From contig JBNMKO010000117.1 in assembly GCA_050874385.1 (NCBI GenBank), positions 1-8,723 of the forward strand: a stretch of DNA of 8,723 nucleotides, in the 5' to 3' direction. The translations under genes and the position numbers were made by a program. The number at the start of each line of letters is the position of its first letter. Positions within the stretch are counted from its first letter, which is position 1. Source of the DNA: CAG-882 sp050874385 (GTDB lineage Bacteria > Bacillota > Clostridia > Lachnospirales > Lachnospiraceae). This document shows, piece by piece, positions 1 through 4,881 of the stretch. Under the pieces are notes generated by a model. It saw nothing but the letters and a program-made list of their open reading frames with translations, did not search any database and was not told the DNA's origin.

Positions 1-29
1 AATATGTACCTTGTCTTAGAATATGTCAA
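1..29 (-). promoter_or_regulatory. Predicted sigma-A promoter reading out of the left edge
   Basis: On the minus strand there is a perfect -35 box TTGACA (24-29), a 17-bp spacer, and a -10 box CATATT (1-6, four of six consensus bases). It lies downstream of the GH13 gene and points out of the window, so it probably drives the next minus-strand gene, which is not visible. The -10 box touches the window edge. Confidence 0.45.
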
Positions 30-124
30 CATCTTTTTTTCAAGTATTGCAGACAACTACAGTATTTTTATAATGCACACACCGCTTATATTATATTCAA
101 AAATATTCACTGTGCAAGCCCCCT

Positions 125-1447
125 CTAGCACTCACATTTCCAATAGTAAGCCGAGTACGGTTCAAGAAAACTTCCGCCGCCAAAATCGTGCTCTTTCCCT
201 GTTATAAGGTCAACAGCCCTTCCACATCGAGCGTCAAAATGCGCCGTATAGCCCTCCGAGTCGGCATTTATTGCGACAAGAACCCTCTCGTGCTCACTTC
301 TTCTCTCAAATATACACTGCTTGTTAGTAAGCACCACCGAGCAAAATCCGCCATAGTTTAAAGCCTCGCTGTTCTTCTTTGCGGTCTCAAGCTTGCTTAT
401 AAAATCCGTCAGCTCGTTCCACTCCGGCTTGTCAAAGCTCTTTCTAAGAGCCTGGTCTCCCTCTGACTTATTACCCTCTGCGCCCCACTCGCTTCCATAG
501 TACACGCAAGGTATTCCCGGCATACCAAACATAAGCGCATATATTAGCGGAAGATGATTTTTGTTTGTGAGGATGCTCGCAACCCTCGTCACGTCATGGT
601 TGTCCACAAACGAGAGAAGATGTTTGCCCCTGTATATGCACCAGTTCTCATTGCCGAACTGTCTGTTGAGCGAATGGTTTATCTCAAACATGTTCATGCT
701 GTTAAAGCTTGAGTAAAGCCCCTTGTAGCACTCATAATTGGTAGCGGAGTGAAGCATCTGGTCATTGACAAGTCTGTTGTAATCGCCGTGGAGCATCTCT
801 CCGACAAGGAATATATCCCTTCCCTGCTCCCTTCCAAGCTCATCGGTAAAGCTTCTGAGTCTGCGCACAAAATCCATGTCAAGGCAGTAAGCCACGTCAA
901 GCCTTATTCCGTCTATTCCAAAGTACTCAACCCAGTATTTTACAGCGTCGAATATAAGCCCTATGACCTCCTCGTTTCTAAGGTTAATCTTTACAAGGTC
1001 ATAATTGCCCTCCCAGCCCTCATACCAAAGACCGTCGTTGTAGTTGGAGTTGCCGCCAAGGTTAATGTTAAACCACGAAATATAAGGCGATTTTTCCCTG
1101 TTCTTTATGACATCCTGAAACTGATAAAAACCACGACCAACATGGTTAAAAACGCCGTCGAGCACTACCCTTATTCCGCTCTTATGAAGTTCATCGCAGA
1201 CCTTCTTGAAATCCTCGTTTGTGCCGAGTCTCACATCAATCTTCTTGAAATCCCTTGTATTATATCCATGTGTGTCCGACTCAAATACAGGCGAAAAATA
1301 AACTGCATTCGCACCAAGCTTCTCGATATGAGGTATCCAGTCCACCACCTTCAATATCCTGTGCTCAAGCTGCCCGTCATTCTCAAACGGAGCGCCGCAA
1401 AACCCCAACGGATATATCTGATAAAAAGTACTCTCATAAGCCCACAT
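125..1447 (-). CDS. GH13 alpha-amylase-family glycoside hydrolase (cyclomaltodextrinase/neopullulanase-like), cytoplasmic
   Basis: This 440-aa enzyme should hydrolyse alpha-1,4-glucans or maltodextrins inside the cell; no signal peptide is visible. The GH13 barrel motifs occur in order: DGVFNH (97-102), GIRLDVA with nucleophile D184, FLVGE with general acid E217, and FVDNHD with transition-state stabiliser D285. The catalytic triad is therefore complete. A short beta-rich C-terminal domain follows at about 365-440. The start is set at ATG 1447 because GGGAGGT (plus strand 1455-1460) lies 7 bases upstream. The frame stays open to a Met at 1543, but that extension has no ribosome binding site and overlaps the promoter and palindrome, so I reject it. 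The gene has its own promoter (1546-1574) and lies downstream of rhaM on the same strand, separated by a terminator. Substrate specificity within GH13 cannot be read from sequence alone. I see no clear terminator below 125. Confidence 0.93.
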   Translation of the reverse strand: MWAYESTFYQIYPLGFCGAPFENDGQLEHRILKVVDWIPHIEKLGANAVYFSPVFESDTHGYNTRDFKKIDVRLGTNEDFKKVCDELHKSGIRVVLDGVFNHVGRGFYQFQDVIKNREKSPYISWFNINLGGNSNYNDGLWYEGWEGNYDLVKINLRNEEVIGLIFDAVKYWVEYFGIDGIRLDVAYCLDMDFVRRLRSFTDELGREQGRDIFLVGEMLHGDYNRLVNDQMLHSATNYECYKGLYSSFNSMNMFEINHSLNRQFGNENWCIYRGKHLLSFVDNHDVTRVASILTNKNHLPLIYALMFGMPGIPCVYYGSEWGAEGNKSEGDQALRKSFDKPEWNELTDFISKLETAKKNSEALNYGGFCSVVLTNKQCIFERRSEHERVLVAINADSEGYTAHFDARCGRAVDLITGKEHDFGGGSFLEPYSAYYWKCEC

Positions 1448-1520
1448 ACGCTCTACCTCCCGAAAAATAAATCTATTATTCTTAGCTGACAGATATATTA
1501 ATTGCCACACTTTTACATTC

Positions 1521-1544
1521 TTTGCAATTTCCATCATTTGCAAA
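1521..1544. promoter_or_regulatory. Inverted repeat (candidate operator) at the GH13 transcription start
   Basis: TTTGCAA (1521-1527) and TTGCAAA (1538-1544) form a perfect 7-bp inverted repeat with a 10-bp spacer. It begins one base after the predicted -10 box, so it spans the expected start of transcription, where a bound protein would block the promoter. Sugar-responsive LacI-family repressors often bind TTTGCAAA-like half-sites near starch-use genes, but the spacing here is not their usual one. The protein that binds is unknown. Confidence 0.5.
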
Positions 1545-1545
1545 C

Positions 1546-1574
1546 ATTATATAACAAAAAAACGGGACTGTCCA
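1546..1574 (-). promoter_or_regulatory. Predicted sigma-A promoter of the GH13 gene
   Basis: The minus strand reads TGGACA (-35, plus coordinates 1569-1574), exactly 17 bp, then TATAAT (-10, 1546-1551). One base of twelve differs from consensus. The -35 box lies within the hairpin of the upstream rhaM terminator, and the spacer contains its U-tract. Transcription should start near 1539, about 90 bases before the GH13 start codon. Confidence 0.7.
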
Positions 1575-1597
1575 TCTAAATACAGACAAACAGCCCC
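1556..1597 (-). terminator. Rho-independent terminator of rhaM
   Basis: On the minus strand GGGGCTGT (plus 1590-1597) pairs with ACAGTCCC (1564-1571), giving 8 bp with one G-U pair. Wobble-rich pairing can extend the stem inward. A run of seven T follows (plus A at 1556-1562). It lies 73 bases below the rhaM stop codon and doubles as part of the GH13 promoter. Confidence 0.8.
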
Positions 1598-1625
1598 ATA
1601 CTTTTTAATTCTCTAACCTCTTTCA

Positions 1626-1646
1626 CCAAAAGCATCTGTCTTTTGG
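1626..1646 (-). other. Small perfect hairpin in the rhaM 3' untranslated region
   Basis: CCAAAAG (1626-1632) and CTTTTGG (1640-1646) form a perfect 7-bp stem with a 7-base loop. No T-run follows on the minus strand, so it is not a terminator by itself. It could stabilise the rhaM mRNA 3' region. Confidence 0.4.
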
Positions 1647-1669
1647 TCCTTAACGCCTTAAATAAGAAC

Positions 1670-1996
1670 TTACTTTAAGTAGAATACCTCCGGCATGAAC
1701 TTAATAGGCTCCTCCTCATTGAAGTCAAATGAGCCCTCAACCATCTTGGATGTGATTGCGTTCCAGCGGTTGCACGCCTCGCTCTTAGCTATGTACTCAT
1801 TGGCATACTTGATGTCGTCGCACTCAAAGCAATAGAAGAACTGGTTTCCATTCTGGAAAATTGAGTAGTTGCGGTAACCTGCCTTAGTGTGCTCCTCCAT
1901 AATCTCAGGCCATGGATTGTTGTGCATCTTCACATACTCATCAAGGCACTCCGGCTTAACCTTCCAAGTCCAAGCATATTTCTTACTATGTTCCAT
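1670..1996 (-). CDS. rhaM: L-rhamnose mutarotase
   Basis: This 108-aa protein belongs to the RhaM family, a ferredoxin-like dimer that interconverts the alpha and beta anomers of L-rhamnose for isomerisation. Diagnostic features are EY(x3)HNNPWPE near residues 20-31, which matches the EYxxxHNPIWPE segment of Escherichia coli RhaM with its active-site Tyr and His. Further matches are RNYSIF in the middle, CNRWNA (compare CQRWW) and the terminal EVFYLK (compare EVFYLP). Length fits the family at about 104 aa. The ATG at 1996 is chosen because AAGAGGT lies 8 bases upstream. A TTG at 2005 is in frame but sits directly on that ribosome binding site. The gene has its own promoter and terminator. 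No rhamnose isomerase, kinase, aldolase or transporter is visible, so the rest of the pathway must lie elsewhere. A related monosaccharide mutarotase role is possible. Confidence 0.9.
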   Translation of the reverse strand: MEHSKKYAWTWKVKPECLDEYVKMHNNPWPEIMEEHTKAGYRNYSIFQNGNQFFYCFECDDIKYANEYIAKSEACNRWNAITSKMVEGSFDFNEEEPIKFMPEVFYLK

Positions 1997-2028
1997 ATCA
2001 GTCAACCTCTTTTCGTATTTTTGAACAA

Positions 2029-2045
2029 GGAATTATTAAAATTCC
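2029..2045. promoter_or_regulatory. Inverted repeat at the start of the rhaM transcript
   Basis: GGAATT (2029-2034) and AATTCC (2040-2045) form a perfect 6-bp inverted repeat with a 5-bp spacer, just downstream of the predicted rhaM transcription start near 2047. It could be a repressor site or a 5' mRNA hairpin. The sequence does not tell which. Confidence 0.35.
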
Positions 2046-2053
2046 CTTTTGAT

Positions 2054-2082
2054 ATTATATATTTTACTTTAGTATTTGTCCA
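2054..2082 (-). promoter_or_regulatory. rhaM: Predicted sigma-A promoter of rhaM
   Basis: The minus strand reads TGGACA (plus 2077-2082), a 17-bp spacer, and TATAAT (plus 2054-2059). The hexamers and spacing are identical to the GH13 promoter. Transcription should start near 2047, giving a 5' leader of about 50 bases. Confidence 0.7.
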
Positions 2083-2179
2083 TTATCAATCTATTTTTGT
2101 ACAAATTGCATTTAAAAAAGACCATTTTTAACATTTTATTGATAATTGTTAACAAATTGTTCATTTTTGTTTCACACCA

Positions 2180-2207
2180 ATGACACACTGTTCCCCTATA
2201 CTATATT
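2180..2207 (+). promoter_or_regulatory. Predicted plus-strand promoter of a candidate small RNA
   Basis: ATGACA (2180-2185), a 16-bp spacer and TATATT (2202-2207) each match five of six consensus bases. It faces away from the rhaM promoter. No protein gene follows on this strand; about 80 bases downstream of the -10 box is a GC-rich hairpin with a T-run. Confidence 0.45.
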
Positions 2208-2213
2208 TAGAGT

Positions 2214-2327
2214 TAAGGAAGAGGTAATAAACCTCATAAATATTGAATTTTAAGTTGCCTAACAGAATTCTTTTTCTTTTTCATAAAGCCCGGTACTTTC
2301 CCCGAAGTGCCGGGCCCTCCTTTTTTT
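2214..2327 (+). ncRNA. Candidate small RNA, about 115 nt
   Basis: Between the plus-strand promoter and the terminator-like hairpin there is no open frame with a usable start. Three hairpins can form in order: GAGGT-AATAA-ACCTC (2221-2235), GAATT pairing with AATTC (2245-2249 with 2266-2270), and the GC-rich 3' hairpin. This architecture of promoter, short stems and terminator is typical of an independent regulatory RNA. I do not recognise its family. It could instead be the leader of a lost gene. Support is structural only. Confidence 0.4.
2288..2327 (+). terminator. Terminator-like GC-rich hairpin, plus strand
   Basis: GCCCGGTACTT (2288-2298) pairs with AAGTGCCGGGC (2305-2315) around a 6-base loop, giving 11 bp with one G-U pair. 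A run of seven T lies at 2321-2327. The five bases CCTCC between stem and T-run weaken it slightly. On the minus strand only TTT follows the stem, so the plus orientation is favoured. Confidence 0.65.
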
Positions 2328-2442
2328 ATAAGACCCATATATATTAACTGATGTAGGCTTAATTCCCATTTATATCTGTAGCAGTTCCATAAATTGTTAC
2401 ATATAGTAACTTCTATATTTTAAGACATTGCTTTACATTCAA

Positions 2443-2524
2443 GCGGATATCCGCAATACGCTTCGCTTCTTGCTCATAACCAAATAACTGCTTCGCAGTT
2501 TATCAGGACTTGCTTGATTTGGTT
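2443..2524. repeat. Cluster of palindromes, possible dispersed repeat element
   Basis: Three nested or adjacent palindromes are packed into 82 bases. They are the perfect 12-bp GCGGATATCCGC (2443-2454), AACCAAAT (2478-2485) pairing with ATTTGGTT (2517-2524), and AACTGC-TTC-GCAGTT (2486-2500) inside that pair. The block begins 11 bases below the stop codon of the GerA-type gene. No T-run follows on either strand, so it is not a simple terminator. Its density and gene-end position resemble REP-type or other dispersed elements, but only one copy is visible here. Confidence 0.45.
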
Positions 2525-2534
2525 AAAAAATACA

Positions 2535-3968
2535 TTAATTTTTAGAATTGCCATAATTCTGCGAATTTCTCGGAAGTCTCACACGGAACAGCTTTCGCAC
2601 AAGCTTTTTGCCGTTAAAAGGAATAACAGGATATATATAGCTCTCGCCCGATATAGTGTTATTGAATGTAATTGCTATAAGCGTTATCACAATTCCCGCA
2701 AAAAATCCCCACCAATAGAAAATGTAGGTCAGAACAAGCGTGATAAGCCTGAAAAACTTGATTGCATATCCAAGCTCAAAATTCGCCTGCGCATAAGTTC
2801 CAATCGCCACAAACGCCATGTAGAGCATCGTCTCCGGCGAGAACCACCCGGAACTGACCGCATACTCTCCGACAACTATACCTGCTACAACCGATAGCGG
2901 TGTCGACAGCATGGTCGGCGTGTTGACGGCGGCAAGTCTCAAGCCGTCAATCGCAAACTCAAGTATAATAAGCTGCCAAAATACATGGATGTTCGCCTCA
3001 TCCGCAAGATTTATGAATGCAAGCCAGTCGGGAAGCTTTTCCGGGTACTCTATAAGAGCCATCCACATCGGCGTGAGTATAAGCGTCAGCACCGACATTA
3101 TAAATCTTGAAATTCTTATATAATTTCCGACTATCGGCGGAAAATAAAAGTCGTCCGCCTCCTCCATCACATCGAATATGCTTGTCGGCACGATGATAAC
3201 CGCCGGGGAATTGTCCACTAAAAGCACAATATTTCCGTCTAAAATTGCCGCTGCCGCCGTGTCAGGGCGCTCCGTATACTTAAACTTTGGAAACGGATTT
3301 ATATAAGGCCCGTCGAGCACCGCCTCCGCAAGACTTTCTATGTTCATTGTGAGCGCATCGACATTGATTGCCGAAATTTTGTCCTTAATTTTCCTCACAA
3401 GCTTCATATCCGCCACGCCCTCAATGTAAGCCACGGAAATATCCGTCCTCGACTTTACACCTGCCTGCAAAATCTCAACGCACATTCTAGGGTCTCTTAT
3501 CCTTCTTCTTATAAGCGCGACATTTGAAACCACAGTCTCCACAAAGCCGTCCCTCGAGCCCCTTAAAACCCTGTCCTTCCACGGTTCATCCACACTTCGC
3601 ATAGGATATGTTCGGCAGTCTATAGCCATACACTCATTATAGCCGTCCACAAAATAACATGCAACGCCGGACAAAATTGCCGTCACAATGTCCTCAACAT
3701 CATCCAGAAGGTCAACCTCCACATACGGAATGTATTTATCGGAAAACTCCTGCGCATTTTTCGGGACATCACCGTCCTTTATGTCAGAAAATGACTTCAA
3801 AAGCCTTTCCATTATCGTATCTTTTATAAATCCGTCAATAAAAAAGAAACCCGCATCCTTCTGCCCTAATTTCTGCTCCCTGTATACAAGGTCAAAATTT
3901 TTATCAACATGAAGTATCTTCTTTAGTTCCAGCGTATTCTCTTTCAATGAAGCTGAAATTTTTTTCAA
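2535..3968 (-). CDS. GerA-family spore germination protein, A-subunit type (SpoVAF-like)
   Basis: This 477-aa protein is a germinant-receptor A subunit or its paralogue SpoVAF, which acts in the inner membrane of spores during germination. Residues 1-280 form a soluble region holding the family signature RGSRDGFVE with ALIRRRIRDPRM (136-162). About five membrane segments follow near 289-309, 327-345, 358-372, 378-397 and 405-435. The end carries YPVIPFNGKKLVRKLF, a common GerA-family tail. The early YREQKL...FFFIDGFIKDTIMERLL and the lack of an adjacent B or C subunit favour SpoVAF over a complete receptor, but no spoVA genes are nearby either. The start is TTG 3968, supported by AGAGGA 8 bases upstream and by the absence of an earlier in-frame ATG. 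I could not find a convincing forespore (sigma-F or sigma-G) promoter between 3969 and 4067, nor a terminator below the stop. Confidence 0.9.
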   Translation of the reverse strand: MKKISASLKENTLELKKILHVDKNFDLVYREQKLGQKDAGFFFIDGFIKDTIMERLLKSFSDIKDGDVPKNAQEFSDKYIPYVEVDLLDDVEDIVTAILSGVACYFVDGYNECMAIDCRTYPMRSVDEPWKDRVLRGSRDGFVETVVSNVALIRRRIRDPRMCVEILQAGVKSRTDISVAYIEGVADMKLVRKIKDKISAINVDALTMNIESLAEAVLDGPYINPFPKFKYTERPDTAAAAILDGNIVLLVDNSPAVIIVPTSIFDVMEEADDFYFPPIVGNYIRISRFIMSVLTLILTPMWMALIEYPEKLPDWLAFINLADEANIHVFWQLIILEFAIDGLRLAAVNTPTMLSTPLSVVAGIVVGEYAVSSGWFSPETMLYMAFVAIGTYAQANFELGYAIKFFRLITLVLTYIFYWWGFFAGIVITLIAITFNNTISGESYIYPVIPFNGKKLVRKLFRVRLPRNSQNYGNSKN

Positions 3969-4067
3969 TTTTATGTTCCTCTTATCTTCAAAATTTCAGG
4001 CATTATTCCGTTGACTGCCATTTTTCCGGTAAAAGAAATTCACAAAAATTTAACTAAGCCTTTACTC

Positions 4068-4105
4068 AAAAAAATAAGACCGACGGTGCTGCCATCGGTC
4101 TTATT
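4068..4105 (-). terminator. Strong rho-independent terminator of the 107-aa gene
   Basis: AATAAGACCGA (4073-4083) and TCGGTCTTATT (4095-4105) form a perfect 11-bp stem, with GG/CC pairs possible in the loop. On the minus strand it runs into a T-run (plus A at 4068-4074). It lies 19 bases below the stop codon at 4125. The plus-strand tail is not T-rich, so it terminates only minus-strand transcripts. Confidence 0.9.
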
Positions 4106-4124
4106 GTGTACTCTATTTATATAA

Positions 4125-4448
4125 TTATACTAACTGATTGCTCTTTGCATAAAGATTTGTGACAAGTCTTGTGTACTGAACACTGCTCTTCATAGCGTCC
4201 ATGTCGTCAACCTTCTCCCCGTTGTCGTTTACACGGTCAAACTGAGCCTTGTCGTCCTTTGCCATCTTGAGTGTCGCAACGATAGCCTTAATCTTCTCCT
4301 CCTTGGAAGCATTGCTGTAATCATCCTTGACACCTACAATCTTCATAACTGACTCAAGCTCTGAATCTGACCAGTTGCCAAACCTGTTGTCCATCATATA
4401 AGCAATTCTTTCCTTACGGCTGATACACTTAACAAAACCTCTTAACAT
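4125..4448 (-). CDS. Uncharacterised 107-aa charged protein
   Basis: I do not recognise this protein. From the chosen start it has a basic stretch (about 1-18), then a soluble, mainly helical, highly charged region. WSDSELESVMKIVG and KEEKIKAIVATLKMAKDD suggest two or three helices, loosely recalling SAP/HeH-type helical hairpins, though I do not claim that assignment. No signal peptide or membrane segment is evident. The ATG at 4448 follows AAAGGG by 6 bases. A second candidate, ATG 4397 (90 aa), follows GGAAAG by 10 bases and starts MMDNRFGNW; either could be right. The frame extends upstream to 4643, but that part covers the promoter and inverted repeat and is not credible coding. Dedicated promoter, operator-like repeat and strong terminator make this a self-contained, probably regulated, single-gene unit. 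Confidence 0.75.
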   Translation of the reverse strand: MLRGFVKCISRKERIAYMMDNRFGNWSDSELESVMKIVGVKDDYSNASKEEKIKAIVATLKMAKDDKAQFDRVNDNGEKVDDMDAMKSSVQYTRLVTNLYAKSNQLV

Positions 4449-4542
4449 AATAATCCCTTTCCTTTCCTGACAAGCCCATCTATAAGCCCGCCTGCCATCC
4501 CTATTAATGACCTCTTGTTTCTTCCTTGTTCTTACGAGTGCC

Positions 4543-4571
4543 ATTATTGCACACAAAGTCAATATGTGCAA
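4543..4571 (-). promoter_or_regulatory. Promoter of the 107-aa gene
   Basis: The minus strand has AATAAT (-10, plus 4543-4548) preceded by TGC as an extended -10 element. Seventeen bases upstream is TTGCAC (plus 4566-4571) as a weak -35. The predicted leader is about 90 bases and purine-rich. The promoter is almost completely covered by the 25-bp inverted repeat. Confidence 0.45.
4547..4571. promoter_or_regulatory. 25-bp inverted repeat, candidate operator
   Basis: TTGCACA (4547-4553) and TGTGCAA (4565-4571) form a perfect 7-bp inverted repeat with an 11-bp spacer. One arm overlaps the predicted -10 box and the other contains the -35 box, so protein binding would shut off the promoter. A third TGTGCAA occurs upstream at 4657-4663. 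I cannot match the motif to a known regulator. Confidence 0.55.
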
Positions 4572-4656
4572 ATAGAAAAAGCGCCATTTTTTGGTACTTT
4601 TATTGTAAAGAACAACCATATTTTTGTACAAACTGTATAGCATATTGATTTTTTGT

Positions 4657-4663
4657 TGTGCAA
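4657..4663 (+). repeat. Third copy of the TGTGCAA half-site
   Basis: An exact copy of the inverted-repeat arm lies 92 bases farther upstream of the 107-aa gene's promoter. It could be an auxiliary operator half-site or chance. The rest of 4664-4787 is AT-rich, and I see no gene or RNA in it. Confidence 0.3.
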
Positions 4664-4787
4664 AATTATGATTGCATGAAAAGAAAAATGTATCATTGTT
4701 AAATATTTAGCACAATTTTCCAGCCCGAATGTCTTTATAAAAACAGGTGAAAATTTTTATTAACACTAAAATAAAACAGCAAAAATT

Positions 4788-4839
4788 TTATAATTTTCCT
4801 ATCTCAGTCCTTTTCACATGCTTAAGACATTCTTTAAAC
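4788..4839 (-). pseudogene. Second in-frame copy of the dipeptidase C-terminal codons
   Basis: On the minus strand, plus positions 4821-4839 match the last codons of the dipeptidase (4885-4903) at 17 of 19 bases. Both copies read FKECLK, and the two differences fall at third codon positions and are silent (AAG/AAA and CTC/CTT). In this copy the stop codon is replaced by a His codon, and the frame runs ten more codons (HVKRTEIGKL) to TAA at 4788. No start codon is nearby. It may be the tail of a decayed paralogue or a small local duplication. Confidence 0.4.
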
Positions 4840-4881
4840 GGTCTATAAAGTTTTCAACCATAGATATCCTCATCTCATATA

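Noticed and set aside
4..207. Plus-strand open frame at the left edge
   Set aside because: It overlaps the 3' end of the GH13 gene and AT-rich intergenic DNA, with no ribosome binding site or homology.
749..1489. Long plus-strand open frame (246 codons) opposite the GH13 gene
   Set aside because: It is antisense to a gene with a complete GH13 active site, has no recognisable motifs, and simply mirrors the coding strand's composition.
1448..1543. Extended N-terminus of the GH13 protein (start at 1543)
   Set aside because: It has no ribosome binding site, its 32 residues look non-coding, and it overlaps the promoter start region and inverted repeat; ATG 1447 has an ideal GGAGGT.
1626..1646. 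Hairpin as the rhaM terminator
   Set aside because: It lacks a following T-run; the downstream hairpin at 1556-1597 is a better terminator.
2443..2524. CRISPR array or terminator in the palindrome block
   Set aside because: There are no regularly spaced direct repeats and no T-run on either strand.
2514..2897. Plus-strand open frame opposite the GerA-type gene
   Set aside because: It is a shadow of the transmembrane coding region; its translation has no coherent features.
3969..4067. Sigma-F or sigma-G type promoter for the GerA-type gene
   Set aside because: Fragments such as TGAAT and GGAATAATG occur, but no pair has the right -10 sequence and spacing.
4449..4643. Upstream extension of the 107-aa protein
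   Set aside because: The extra 65 codons cover the predicted promoter and operator-like repeat and include no ribosome binding site before the first Met.
4640..4680. Plus-strand promoter TTGATT-N16-TATGAT
   Set aside because: The boxes are weak, the DNA is AT-rich, and no plus-strand gene or RNA-like structure follows.
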